The translations under genes were made by a program, and so were the position numbers. A stretch of 64,000 bases of DNA from Diploptera punctata. Lineage: Eukaryota; Arthropoda; Insecta; Blattodea; Blaberidae. Below the pieces are notes generated by a model. It did not search any database. It was not told the DNA's origin and worked only from the letters and a program-made list of their open reading frames with translations. Shown in pieces: positions 31,892 through 43,847 of this stretch. How positions within the stretch are numbered: the stretch's first letter is position 1; the number at the start of each line of letters is the position of its first letter. The stretch is taken from assembly GCA_030220185.1 (NCBI GenBank), contig JASPKZ010007541.1, positions 1,185,501-1,249,500 of the forward strand, in the 5' to 3' direction.

Positions 31892-32721
31892 TAACTTTTA
31901 TTTTTCAATATTCAGGTGGTTTATGTTTATAGTCAAGAGAAAACTCAAGTCTTGTTTGCTATTCACCTCTTTGGTGAAATGCTTCTCTTAAATGCATTAT
32001 GAACTATTTTCCTTATGGTCTATGAAAAACCTCTTCCGTTTATATAACGTAAGGTATGAGGACAATGCTAAAACATGTATTTGAGAATTTTTCTTAACTT
32101 ATATGACATACCTCTTATTTCTGTGGGACAGCAGCTCTTTCCGCCTCCTGCAATCTTCATTATCAATGATACCGGATGTTTTGTATTTCGATATTATGTA
32201 ATACACTTTGAGGAGCTATGTATTACAAGCTAGTCAATTGTTTGTGTAACTCTCACTTTGTTTGTAGAGAGAAGTTATTTTGTCTTCAGTCTCTAGTGTC
32301 AATTCACTTCTAAGTCCCACGATGAAATAGTAAAATTGATGTTTCTTCACATGACAACTGTGAATAGAGAAAAGAACAATAACATGATAAGCGAATATCG
32401 ATATTTGAGGAAATGACACTTCCGACAATCGCCATCGGCCATCAAAGTCTATTAAACAAAATTGATTATTCATTGATCATCATCATCATCATCGTCGTCG
32501 TCCAGGGATTAAGTCTGTTGGCTCGTTCCGGTTTCATGAAAGCTAGAATTGTTAAAATTGTTCAGACCATCTTCTGTGTGGGCGTCGAAAATTTCTCCTT
32601 CCGTGCGGTTTATAATTTAGCAATAATTCATCGATAATTTCTATAATTATGGATCAAAATGAAATTCCATTTAAATCTTCCGTGAAAAATCGTGGTGTAT
32701 ATTTCGACCAAAATTTTAGTT
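31892..32721. other. Unassigned, no feature seen
   Basis: A short ATC/GTC run at 32476-32500 is the only notable feature. Confidence 0.4.
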
Positions 32722-33060
32722 GGCCGTAGCCGAGCGGTTAAGGTAGGAAGCCTTGGCGCAGAGCTACGGGACTTGCGCTGGTTCGAGTCTCCATGGGGGA
32801 AGAAATTTTCTCATGGTATTTCGGCCAGTATAGGACCGGTGCCCACCCAGCATCGTGAGGCAATTGGGTAGCTACAATAAGTAGCGGCTCAAGGTTGAGG
32901 AACCAGCTATAACGGCTGGGGGACTCGACATGCTAACCACATGTCACCCCTACACTGGCTGTTGATCATCTACCTCGGTGATTGACACATGTGAATGTGA
33001 AGGGCCAGCAGCCGGCTGGTAAAAGGGCAACCGCTGAAAAGTGGAAAGACCGTCAATCAG
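32722..33060 (+). mobile_element. SINE-A copy 2, full length
   Basis: A tRNA-like head (TAGCCGAGCGGTTAAGG; GGTTCGAGTCTCC), the body with CGGCCAGTATAGGACCGGTG and CACCCAGCATCGTGAGGC, and the 3' end GTGGAAAGACCGTCAATCAG. No internal insertion. TSDs were not evident. About 339 bp. Confidence 0.92.
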
Positions 33061-33289
33061 GTTAATGTAAGAGAAAATTGTATAAAAATATATTAGATCT
33101 TTCATTCCCTAAAACGTTTGAAAAATTTCCTTCCTAATACATTACAAAAAAAATGGTTATCTCAACTTTGATTATGTCGCATTTCAATTTGTTGTGAGTT
33201 ACTGTTAACCGACATGAGTATCACATTTCTGCTAGGTTTTCGAGTTCACATTGCTTGTGCACGTCATATATGCAACCTTCGTGAACACA
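33061..33289. other. Unassigned, no feature seen
   Basis: No supported feature. Confidence 0.4.
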
Positions 33290-33905
33290 GACCACGTGAC
33301 TCTAGTATTTGAAATGTTGTCCTGGTTCCGAATTGGAAGACAGGCGGAAGATACATTTCCTCTGCTTCTTATACCACACTTTGTCCACATCATCATCATC
33401 CCTTTTTATATTTATACTCGCTTCCATTCGCTATCTTCCCACCACAACTTAAACACACGATCGAGAGAACATTTAATCTAGCTGTTCCTCTACATCGAAC
33501 ACCTCACTATTCCTCATCCTTCCTTGTTTGAGCCACCTGACTCTGGATTTCTCTCCCCTCGTACATCAAGGTCTGCCCGACTCAAAGACAGTTTAAAAAC
33601 CTCACTACATATTTCCTCAGAGAATGTAATATATAACCGTGTTTCATGTTATTATTCCTTTGTATTTTAAACTTTCTTTACCAAGGAATAACTTAATTAA
33701 ATTAGGATTATTATTATTATTATTACTATTTTTTCTCTTTTTATTTCCCTTGTCAATTGTAAATCATGTAGCCTATACCTATTATGTATCATTAATCAAC
33801 TTGTAGATAATTAATAATTGTTTTTATATGTATAATTTAACCTCGGTGAAGTGGAAGAGGAGACCTTACGGTCTTAACTCTATCAGGGTAAAATAAATAA
33901 AATAT
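33290..33905 (+). pseudogene. LINE-3 3' end (C-terminus and 3' UTR)
   Basis: Translations include LSSHHNLNTRSREHLI, AVPLHRTPHYSSSFL, LWISLPSYIK and QRQFKNLTTYFLRE. This order matches the C-terminal segment of LINEs with the R..LWNSLP motif (CR1/L2/Rex-like, from memory). A 3' UTR follows, ending in AATAAATAAAATA. 5' truncated with a frameshift. Confidence 0.7.
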
Positions 33906-34477
33906 CAAAGAATAGTGTCATCAAATATGCGAGGCGTAAACGTGATGCCACTGTTACAAACGTTTATGTAACAATATATTCGTCAAGTTATTCCTGCAAT
34001 GTTAACGTTAGTACTAAACGAATAACTCCTAACAGAGTGCTCACCGCATATTAGTTATTTGTGTTGTTTTCTGTAACATGTTAAAAGTTCTTCATACAAT
34101 CTGACCGCAATATATGCGACATTGACTCTCGTAGAAGCCTAGCTCCCTGGACAATTATTTTGCACAACAAGCACATATAGTTATCTGGATATCTCACTTT
34201 ATGGAGAGTGGGTAGACGTCAAGTCAAGCATATGAAATCAGCTGGTTTCCAACAGAAGCATAACACTGTATATGCAAAGTGAAGTTACATATTATAACAC
34301 ACATGGAAACTCAACATTTAATATTTTAGTTTTGGGTAAATGTTTGTTTTTGTTATAAACTGTATTTATATTTACATGAGGTATTGGTATGAACATATGG
34401 AAAATATGAAAAACACAAATTTTACAATAAAATGTAACAAGTGGTATTCTGAGAAATTCAGAGCTTCTTTTTACATA
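33906..34477. other. Unassigned, no feature seen
   Basis: No supported feature. Confidence 0.4.
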
Positions 34478-34852
34478 CACCTTGTCCACAAATATAGTAT
34501 CATACTTTAAACTACTGCTACGTCGCTTTGGATAATCGTATCAAAAGAGAAACTCAAAACGTTTTTGCTATACCTCACAGACATTGAATGTGGCCCCCAA
34601 GAGTGACGCTCCAGACATTCACATTTAATCTGTCTGCTAAATATATAACAATGAACCTATATCCACCACAAAAAAACATGATTAAATTTTGTTTAGTTTC
34701 TGTACAGTATTGTTATCCATTACTCTCCATTTTTAACATGCACAAAACGTTTCGAGTTTCTCTTTTGATTGTCACCAATTTCATTTCGATACGATTATCC
34801 AAAGTGACGTAGTAGTAGTTTAAAGTATGATACTATATTTCTGGACACGGTG
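34478..34852. mobile_element. Tc1/mariner-like MITE M2, uninterrupted
   Basis: About 375 bp with TIRs starting CACCTTGTCCACAAATATAG and, reversed, CACCGTGTCCAGAAATATAG, continuing to TTTAAACTACT and the GATTATCC region. TA lies outside both ends. It is homologous to M1. Confidence 0.87.
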
Positions 34853-35185
34853 TATATTTAAATACATTTATTCTGCAATCGGTCTCTGAGTGGTTTTATT
34901 CATTGTTTCTAGTATTTTCCTTTATTTAATAATGTTAAAAAATAAATACCCTCAACTCGTATTCAACTCAGGGTCCGGTCGAGGGATGAGATGAAATTAA
35001 GCCCCATATATAGTGGTCAAGGATGCCGGCCGACCACGCCTGACACACCATCACGGGGGCAGTTGAACGGAATAAAATGAAATGGATGAGATGAGTATGA
35101 GAAATGAAAAAATACATATATGTACCGCCTTTCATGGTGGACGTATAAACAGTACCCAAGTCTATTAATCTCAGATGTTCTAACA
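34853..35185. other. Unassigned, no feature seen
   Basis: GC-richer block at 34970-35070 (GGTCCGGTCGAGGGATGAG, CGGCCGACCACGCC) may be a repeat fragment, but I found no second copy in the window. Confidence 0.35.
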
Positions 35186-35218
<33 letters not shown>

Positions 35219-35907
35219 CGACGATCACGATATGCGAATATGTCCAATGTGCGGGAACTTTGAAGATGAGATACATATATTAGGAAAATGTAATGATTTA
35301 CAATATTGGAGACGTCAGTTATTACCGGAAATATTTCTAAATTCAAATCGGGAAAGATTGGCATGCTACGAGTTATTGGTAAATCCAGAAAATTGGATAA
35401 ACCTCGGTAAATTTCTGGACAAAACGCGGAAAATAAGGACATCACTCATTCATGAATAAATATATGTTATCAAAATGCAATACCATTAATTATTAACAAT
35501 TATATATAAATTAATTAGTGTATAATGCTATTGTGTTATTATTTAATTGTAATATTATTGTGATTTCTTTATGTAATTGTAATGTTAATGTTTTTTTAGT
35601 GTATAATGCTATTGTGTTATTATTTAATTGTAATATTATTGTGTTTTCTTTATGTATTTGTAATGTTAATGTTTTTTAGTGTATAATGCTATTGTGTTAT
35701 TATTTAATTGTAATATTATTATTGTGTTTTCTTTATGTAATTGTAATGTTATTGCTTTTTTGTTGTTTATTTTTCTTTACACTAGTACCAATTATTACTT
35801 TATTGTAACGGACTGTCAACAGCACGTACGGCTTACTGCGCGTGCGACCCATATTTGTAAATAATATTGTAAATATCTTACTTTTTGTCTAATAAAGTCC
35901 TACTATA
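35186..35907 (+). pseudogene. LINE-5 3' end with zinc-knuckle C-terminus and minisatellite 3' UTR
   Basis: After a TA dinucleotide tract (35186-35216), the frame at 35232-35459 encodes a LINE C-terminus with the CCHC-type CPMCGNFEDEIHILGKC (CX2CX7HX4C) and then YWRRQLLPEIFL. The stop at 35457 is followed by about three copies of a roughly 75-base unit (TAATGCTATTGTGTTATT, TTCTTTATGTAATTGTAATG) and the terminal TCTAATAAAGTCCTACTA. A second TA tract follows (35908-35930), so insertion occurred in a TA microsatellite. The 3' UTR matches 7980-8435. Confidence 0.82.
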
Positions 35908-35930
35908 CATATATATATATATATATATTA

Positions 35931-36315
35931 TAATTGACTTATAGAAATCCATTTTAATTCATAATATATAAAGTACAATAATGTGTGATGCATTGAAGAA
36001 TGTAAGGGAGAGAAGGTTAGATATTTTACTTTTCCAGTATCACTTTCTCCTTGAGGCAATCCTCTCATGAGGAAACTTGTATATAATAAAATATATTTAA
36101 TAAAAGTTAGATTTCCCATTCAATATGAGGAGTTTGATGAATTCACTTCATGGATAGAATACAAATTAAAATCATCTTTATGTGTGCTACGCGTTTGGTT
36201 ATTGTTCGCTGTTAATTTGATGTCTCTACTTAATTGAATTACTTCAGAAACTCAGAGCAGATTTGTCAAATCCAGAATGTCAAAGACACATTTCAAAGAG
36301 CACAGATATATACGT
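35931..36315. other. Unassigned, no feature seen
   Basis: No supported feature. Confidence 0.4.
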
Positions 36316-36627
36316 ATCTCCTGCACCATAGCAGAGTACTTTAAGGCATGATGCCTTATGCAAATCAATGGAACTTGCGCTTATTCGAACCACCATAGGG
36401 AATAAATTTTCGCATGGAATTTCGGTCATTATGGGACCGCTGCCCACCCAGTATCGTCAAGAATTTGAATAGCTGAAACCAGTAGCATGTCCCTGTTGAC
36501 AAACCAGCTATAACGACTGGGGGACCCGACATCCCGACTACATGTCACCCTGAACTGGCTACGTGATCATCCACCTCTATTATTAACTTACGCGAAGCCA
36601 GCAGTCGGCTGTTATGACAATTTAGGC
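36316..36627 (+). mobile_element. SINE-A copy 3, old and degenerate
   Basis: Diverged along its whole length, but TATTCGAACCACCATAGGG, TTTCGGTCATTATGGGACCG, CTGCCCACCCAGTATCGT and AACGACTGGGGGACCCGAC align with the intact copies in order. Confidence 0.75.
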
Positions 36628-36698
36628 CTTTCGCGCAGTGGAGTAATATATATAGGTTGAGTCTAAATACCCCGTACAGAGTTTGAGGACTTGAAGTA

Positions 36699-37418
36699 GG
36701 GACCAAGACAATTAGGTTTATAATAGGAACTCGTGTCCGGAAACATACCGATTTTCCGACACACGCTAAATCACCATACGCTTCTTCGGCGCCACTCACT
36801 AGGATAGTATTGACTAGAGTAGTCCATACGTCATTCCCCGCTCACCTGATATTCCATGTCCACTGCAAGTTTGTTTACGTGCTGTTCAGTTGATTTGTGA
36901 GACGTCTGTACCTGCACAGTACAGTAGTAATCCTTCACAACAGTACAAGGTGTACGTACTTCATTGGTACTGTGTTGCTGTTTTCCATGACATACACGTT
37001 TGCAGAATACGCAGATATGATGTTATTGTACAGTGAAGCTCGGTGCAATGGCAGGTCCGATTGCTTGACCTGGACGCTCTCCAAACTTGACCCCGCTAGA
37101 CTTATACATGTGGGATCACATGAAAAACTTCATTTACGAGACCCCTGTAGAATCCGAGGAAGATCTACTAGTAAGAGTTATGGTAGCGGCGGATGTTGGA
37201 GAACCAGGGATTAGTGATCGTGTTTACGAGAACTTGGTACTGAGGTACCGCATCTGTATTGAAGTCGGTGGTCGTCACATCAAGCCCTCCTCGTAAGTGG
37301 TTCACAGGCAGCAGGAGTCGGAGAGAGCAACATGTGTTGTAATAGTATTTTGTGTGTAACGGAAAAACAGTATGTTTCCGGACATGAGTTCATATGTTAA
37401 ATTTAATTGTATTGGCCC
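36699..37418 (+). pseudogene. Mariner-like element, internally deleted
   Basis: Inverted ends of about 50 bases (GGGACCAAGACAATTAGG, GAACTCGTGTCCGGAAACAT; reversed on the right) enclose two transposase remnants. The N-terminal one, near 36985-37060, reads MTYTFAEYADMMLLYSEARC, the helix-turn-helix domain of a mariner-type family. The C-terminal one at 37085-37296 reads TPLDLYMWDHMKNFIYETPV and CIEVGGRHIKP, the segment around the last catalytic residue and the terminus. The middle, with the first two catalytic aspartates, is gone. Confidence 0.82.
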
Positions 37419-38080
37419 CCTGTGGACGTGAAACCTGGACATCAACAAAGGCAGATAGTAAACAAATAGAGGCTGCTGAAATGAAGATGTTGAGAGCAAT
37501 AGCAGGATATCAAAGAACCGATAAAAAGAAAAACGAAGATATAAGAAAGTAAAGTAAAGTGATCCCACAACAGACCCGGAGGCCCTTGGGGTAGTAGGAG
37601 GTTAGGGCTCCCACTTTTTCTAGACAATCGGCACTTTATGTCAGCCGGGTTGTCAGCCTGCGTGACGGCCGCCTTTACCCCCAGAACAAGTGTCTGGTAC
37701 TCATTTATGTTAGAGGCTGAGTCGACCCCAGGGCCATAGTGCCGCCAGAGGGTTTGGATCAGTTTAAAAATCCTGACCCCAACGGGACTTGAACCCTCGA
37801 CCCTCTGGCTTGTAGCTCAGTGCCTTAACCACTACGCTACGGCGTGCCCCCGAAGATATAAGAACAGAACTTAATATATTTAATCTCTGTAAAAGAATAA
37901 AATATAATCAAAATGCTTATTTTCAGCACGTATTACGAATGAATGAACAGCGCATACCAAGAAGAATGTATAATTATAAACCAAAAGGGAGAAGAATGTT
38001 GGGAAGACTTTTGAAGAGATGGAAGGACCAATTCGACCTATAATGAGATCGGAACAGGCCATTGGGCTTAATCCTTGTTG
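37419..38080 (+). pseudogene. LINE C-terminal fragment, split by SINE-D
   Basis: CGRETWTSTKADSKQIEAAE and MKMLRAIAGYQRTDKKKNED precede the SINE. DIRTELNIFNLCKRIKYNQN, LRMNEQRIPRRMYNY and GRRMLGRLLKRWKDQ follow it. The frame is nearly open on both sides. It is related to the LINE at 0.2-3.1 kb and starts next to the mariner right end. Confidence 0.85.
37548..37850 (-). mobile_element. SINE-D copy 1
   Basis: On the minus strand the head has A-box-like TAGCGTAGTGGTTAAGGC and B-box-like GGGTTCAAGTCCC, a body of about 220 bases, and a tail of TTTAC repeats. Perfect 14-base TSDs, CGAAGATATAAGAA, are at 37534-37547 and 37851-37864. It interrupts the LINE fragment. Confidence 0.92.
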
Positions 38081-38384
38081 ATGATGATGATGGCCTCCTG
38101 TATAAGTCCACAAACTCGGTAAGGAGAATTTAGACTCAGGCTGTATAAGTTTAAGTATTAACTTCCGCCTTGTGTGTACTTTCACGACGTTGAGCACCCT
38201 GGGTTTTACTCGGACACTACTATCTGGAGAAGATGTAACTATGATTCAAACGCATCATTTTCGTAAGCGTTTACGGTTTGTTACAGGTGCGATCCATTTG
38301 CAAATCATTTTTGTACTATATTTCTATTCTAATAAAGTCCTATTAGCTTCGATGATCATATACTTCTGTTCTTTGCCTCTAGTT
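38081..38384. other. Unassigned, no feature seen
   Basis: No supported feature. Confidence 0.4.
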
Positions 38385-38522
38385 CAATGTGTCACGGGTT
38401 CATATCCGGCCGCAGTCAATGGATTTATAGGATGGCAAAATTCTAGGGACAAGTCCTCCAGGAGGGACTTTAATCTGTGGATCTCTCCTCTCCGAGCAGG
38501 CAGCCGAGACGCTTGACAAAGA
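38385..38522 (+). mobile_element. SINE-C fragment 1
   Basis: B-box-like GGGTTCATATCCGGCC followed by GTCAATGGATTTATAGGATG, GGAGGGACTTTAATCTGTGG and a CTC-rich end. It shares the order GATGGATTT.., GGAGGGACTTTAA.C.GTG with 55.4-55.6 kb. Family assignment is tentative. Confidence 0.5.
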
Positions 38523-39975
38523 CGCGTGTTTTGTAGACAGTGTGTATAGAAATTATTTACTATCCTGTTACCGCTACTTTTTTCCAGCCCTACTTATGAG
38601 GCAGCTCTTTTTATTCTTCACATTCTCTTGTAATGTAGTTCAAATGTGGACCACGTCAATCTTATTTATATTGTCATTCTTAACATACATTGTTATCACA
38701 ATTGATGTTATGTATTAAAACGTTTTAAATAATAATATAGTACAAAATAGCTTGCCGAAGATGAAACATGTTTTTTTGAAGAGCCTTCATGATTTCATAA
38801 TTTAGTGAAATTTATTAAATGAAAGTCAATTCTAATCAGGAAGAAAGATAAAAGTAGGTGCTATATTATTATTTAAAACAGTTTAATTGCTTTATTTATA
38901 TTTTCATGAAACATGTATCATGGAGAAGGATGTTTATAAAATTTGGTAAGTTATAAGTAGATGTCAATTTTGTATTTTGGAACAAAAAAATTGTAATTTT
39001 TTATGACAGACTTAAAAGAGTCGCAGATCCCTTGATATTAATTCCTGTGGATTCTATTTTCGAAGAAATTTAAAGGACGGGTAAATTCCATATATGATAT
39101 CATAAAAAATATTCAACACGAAATTCGAAAAATGAATTCCGATGAGCTCCGTACAGTGATCGCGAATGTGAAATAATTTAGGGACTTGATGATCGTCAAT
39201 TTGAATATCACCTTTAAGCCTATGTTAAGTTTCTTACAAAGTTTTATAAATATTTAATTGGCTGTTTTCACCGCAGGAGCGAGTCATGATGAAGCGGCTC
39301 GTGTCATATCTCGAGAGCTGTCGTTTTTAGCCATAAGTGCGGGTTTCTGTTCAGTAATAACCAAACCATTTTTTTTCAAAATGAATAAGATATTTTCTGT
39401 TTTGTTGCCATTTATGTGTCTAAGAAACCAAAATGGGAAGTTTCATGAGGAATAGTGATACGTTATTGCGGTTGCATAGATTATGTGATTCATTTCTTTA
39501 TATTCTGAATAATTCTCCTATTTCTTCAAATAGTCTATATGAAAGTATTCTTAAGATATAGTGGTAAAATTTACATATTCGTAAAGTAGCGTATGGATGA
39601 TTTCTTTATCATCTTTTTTATATTTTATTTATATGTTCTAATTCAATATATTTTTCATTGAGGTTTTAGTATTGGATTTAGTACATTCTTGTATTGAGGT
39701 AATTTTGGCCAAACAGATCACATCATGTTTAACGAGGTCACGATTATGTAAACTGGTCGTGCATGTGTTGATACCGACGATCTGATTAAGGCGTCATGAC
39801 CCATCTCTCTTTGTACTTTCCTTGGGTATGTTTGGTTATTGTGTTTCTAATCAGAGAGAATCCTCTCTCTTTCTCTCTTATTGTGTATTGTGGTGAGGAA
39901 AATTGAAAAGCTTACGTTTTTCGGTCATAAATGGTCCTCAAGTGTTTGTCTTTTAGTAGTTAGTCATATGTTGAT
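38523..39975. other. Unassigned AT-rich region, no feature seen
   Basis: Long AT-rich stretch with a short CT-rich run near 39855-39882. No supported gene. Confidence 0.4.
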
Positions 39976-39984
39976 TTTTTGTTT

Positions 39985-41020
39985 AAGGCCCTCGTGAATT
40001 TTTCATGTTTTTCAGTATGTTTATTGCTGTATTCACTAGCTCTGGGTTTCGGAATATTTTGGTCAGGGTGTTATCAGTTGTTGAATAAGGTTGGTAATCG
40101 GATATGTTGGTGGGTGCAGGTAATGTGGGATGCTGTAGTGCATGGAAGTTGGATGTGTCTAGTTGCAGCGCTGGAGTTTGGGATTGTTTGTGGTAGTTTG
40201 GTGTGTGTGTGGTGTGTGTGTTGTTTGTGGTTTAGGTGTAGGTTTGTTGGACTGACGTCGTGTGCTTGTATACTTTTTGTATATAGCTGGTTGCGTGTTT
40301 CTCGTTACAGTTCGTGCAGGTAGATGTCGTGACAGTGAAGTTGGTCTCCTGTGATTACCAGAGCAGAACTGGGATAGATATCCGAAACCCTGACAATTGT
40401 AACACTAAGTGCCTCCAGTAGGTCCTTTGTAAGTCTCTAGTTTGATTGTGACTCTGAATAAGTCTGTAAGTTCCTCCAAATTTGTGTGAGGCCCGTAGTC
40501 TTATGGAAGGTTAGAATCCAGACAGGGGTGGCAGTCTTGTTCCTTTCTCTAATATGAAAGGCGATCCGTTCAAATGATCTTACTGTCTTAATTGTATTTA
40601 AAGTCCTGCAGTTCCTGTTGTATTTCAATGAGGGTTATGGTCGTGAATTGTTCTTTCAGAGTTAATTTGTGAGTTGGGATTTTGCCCGTAAGCGTATGTG
40701 TGGAATAGAGTCTTGGTGCCTGTTAGAATGTGTTCTGCGTGTTCGTATGCTTCTTTGGTCCTAGTGTGTATTTTCAAGGTGTACTTGTTTTTACGTTTGA
40801 GACATCGTAGCTTTTCCCCCAATGATTTTATTTAATTGTAAGCATTTAGCTTCTTGATGTGTGTAATGATTGGCGGTGGTATTTTGCAGCATCTGCAGTG
40901 AGTATCTGTAAGGTGTTGTAGCGATTTTTTGTGTCCAGTTTTTTTCCTGTAAGTGTTCATTTTTGGCTGTGGTCTTATTAAAGGAAAAGTAAAGACATCG
41001 TTCAATTCCATGTTGCACTA
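39985..41020 (-). pseudogene. Decayed gag-like ORF1 relic
   Basis: On the minus strand, colinear with the intact gag at 10.7 kb: KYTLKIHTRTKEAYEHAEH and LFHTYAYGQNP in the pre-knuckle region, then VTIKLETYKGPTGGT, a knuckle CYNCQGFGYLSQFC and a later CTNCNEKHATS. The histidine of the first knuckle is Tyr, a stop precedes it, the second knuckle is lost and several frameshifts are present. A Thr/Pro/Asn-rich tail follows. The GT-rich plus-strand ORF at 39979-40323 is its shadow. Confidence 0.75.
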
Positions 41021-43240
41021 CTGGTCCGGGTTTTTGGGTCTGGTCAGTACTTCGCCATCCTTGGGAGGAAGACAGGTAGGGAAGTTCTCATTCCTGAGCT
41101 CTGGGATTGAGCCAGGCCAAGAGCAGATGGAATTTCAGGAGAGGGATTTTTGGTTTAGGAAGGGTGTGATGAATACCTGGAACCTGCGCCCGAGTTGACT
41201 AGAAGTGCTCAGAGGGATAATGTAGATCAGTATACCTGTCGAGTTCACCCGCCAGAGACCGCGGTTCCAATTGGTTGCCAGTGATGCTAAGCTCCATTCA
41301 GTTGATATGTCGCGTCGCTCAGTTGCAAGCCCTTATTGATCAGCATTTTTTATTAGGCAGAATGAATAGAATTGAAAACGATTATGTAAAATTCTGCGTT
41401 ATTCCTTATTCAGTTATGTTGGATATTCTGTATTATTTCTGGAGGGGTACCTTTTTATTACTCTGGCTTTCTTTTGTTAGTAAATTGGGTTTGGCTGTAT
41501 TATATTTGGTTTAGCCAAATATATGGTTCAATGTATACAACTTTATTATTTATTTGTAAATTCTTCTAGAAAGTTCTAATTACCTCTGCGCTCGCATCTG
41601 TTTTACCGAACTGGAATGTAAGCTGATCGACGTAGAGAGCGATCATGTCTGCTCGTATGTGATTGTTAGAACTTTTCAGCATTAACATTCAAATTTAGAT
41701 AATTCACAGTGCAACGGCTTAATTAAATATGTGAATGTATATAATTTACCTCAGTGGAAGTGAAAGTGCTACAATTTACATGTTACTTGAGTAAATTAAC
41801 GGCGTTATGCATCAACCTGCTATGCGCCATTATGTAAGTTCCGAGGAAAAGTACGTTCAAAATTTGTGTCAATCATCTCTATTTATTGTAACGCTAAACT
41901 AACAACACTGGACATGTAAGTTATTTTCATTGTTGACAGTTATGCATCAACAATCTAAGAGTGGGAACATTTGGCGCTTAGCTGTATGATGCAAAATTTA
42001 GATTAGCATTTACGAAGATCTGGTTTCATAGCTGTTTGTTGTAAAACATCGAATCCCTAATAGGAATGATGACATTTATATGTTTCTTTAATAATAAGGC
42101 TGTATTTAAATATTTGGCGTTAAATGCGTGTGCACACTTACTTCCTGAGCCATTGGAGCAGATGGAATCAAAATCGCCACTGTTTAAAAAATGACGTTCC
42201 GGTTGATGAACATCGTCCAAATAGTTATTCAACGTAAAACATATTTTATTGCTCCATGGATATCTATAGTATTCTAATTAACAGAAACCTATATATCCCT
42301 TCTACAAAAATTCCAAAGAAAATGTAATCAATTACCTTCTGCGAACTCCGCACATAGCCAGAAACAGCCTACTAAGTTGAAGTGGAGACAAATTTTTATG
42401 TCACCGTGGAAACTGGTACCATATTTAATTGCGTACTTAAACACCATTTAAATTTAATAAGTAATTATAAAATTATATATTAAAAATATTTAACCCGGAA
42501 TTTAGTTATATTTAACTCATTTACTCGTAAATATTGAATGAAAAGTGGGACTATTTTCTGTTATGACTACTCTAGTTACAACAGTTATTCTATGAACCAG
42601 CGATAACCACAGTAATAACCAGCGATAACCACATTAATAACCTGCTATAACCAGCTATAAACCAACGGCTCTGTCGATAACACAGCGTCTCCGTCGATAA
42701 TAATTGATTTATGTTCGAAATTAACCGTCTAAAACACAAACAAATGTACATATTTAACCGCGTAAAACAAAAAATGGCGCATCATGGGATTCACCTAGGT
42801 TAGAGTAATTGAATTAGGTTAGCTTTTAAACTCGTTACATTTTAAACGTGTTTAAATACGTAAACAAATTACCTCTTCTATGGCAATTCAAAATGACCGA
42901 CGGTTACAACGTAAAAACGTATTTCCACTGGTACATTTCACATTACATTAACATAATTTAATAATGGTAATTATCCGGGTATAAATGTTACATATATCAC
43001 TTAGTAATTGGATAAATTGCATTAAAAAGTCGTAAGTTGCTTAAATAAATATCTGGTTATGTACAACCTTTGGCAACAAAATGAGTCATCCGCAGATTCT
43101 ATCAACCGATCGGGAAACTTCGTGAGCGCTCGCAGAAGCTGTATTCACATCTACTAGTTTTCAGTAATTGTACTGGGTTGTTTGCTAGCTAACGCAGTGC
43201 ACACTCAAGCAACATGAAAGAGAGAGCTTGGGTTAGTGTG
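41021..43240. other. Unassigned; short tandem repeat near 42.6 kb
   Basis: At 42595-42662 the phrase AACCAGCGATAACCAC and variants repeat four times. A string like the 15.7-kb direct repeat is at about 42798-42835. No gene was seen; 41030-41260 is GC-richer and may be the 5' flank of the gag relic. Confidence 0.4.
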
Positions 43241-43246
43241 TTTCCG

Positions 43247-43318
43247 TGGTCGAGAAGTTTGACAGACATTATCTGCGTTCGTAACCTCGCGGGTTCGATT
43301 CCCGTTCTATTTTTTTAA
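43247..43318 (+). other. tRNA-like sequence with RNA polymerase III boxes
   Basis: CCGTGGTCGAGAAGTTTG (A-box-like) and GCGGGTTCGATTCCCG (B-box-like) are spaced as in a tRNA and followed by seven Ts. No convincing acceptor stem can be formed, so it is a tRNA pseudogene or SINE head rather than a functional tRNA. Confidence 0.4.
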
Positions 43319-43845
43319 CTGAATGTTAGAATATTATTTCGCCTGTAATATAGTTTCGTATTTAATTTTCTATTTGAGTTTTATGGCTTTAATGCACACA
43401 CAAAACACAAAAAATATAAATTAAAACCTTCTTCTAATAAATAAATGAGAAAAGAAAAGAATATCTTCAAAAATGAAAATTTTAACAAAAACAAAATCAA
43501 TATCGGGTGTATGAACCCTCAACATCTATTACTGCCCTGAATCTGCGGGGCATTTATGCAATCAAATTTCTGCAGGCACGTGACGATCGGCTAGAGCATG
43601 CCTATGTCCTTGTGTGTGCGCTGAGCCATGGTAAAAACTCGATATGATTCATAATATTCAAACTTGTTAAAAGCTGTTGCTTTTGCACAGACGTCTGCGC
43701 ATCACAGTCTATTGAATGCAATGCATTGAAATTATCTATAACAAACCCTGAATGTGTTAGATATAATTCTTATAATAACGACATTAACATTGATTTAATT
43801 CAAAAGTCAAAATAAAATGATGTATTTAATTCATAAAACATTTTA
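43319..43845. other. Unassigned, no feature seen
   Basis: No supported feature. Confidence 0.4.
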
Positions 43846-43847
43846 AG

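Noticed and set aside
33251..33481. Possible independent small membrane protein
   Set aside because: The C-terminal part (NTRSREHLI) continues in another frame as a LINE C-terminus, so it is a LINE remnant.
39979..40323. 114-codon plus-strand ORF with hydrophobic and Cys/Trp-rich composition
   Set aside because: It is the complement of the Thr/Pro/Asn-rich tail and knuckle region of the decayed gag on the minus strand.
43247..43318. Functional tRNA gene with a TTTTTTT terminator
   Set aside because: No acceptor stem can be paired; kept only as a tRNA-like sequence.
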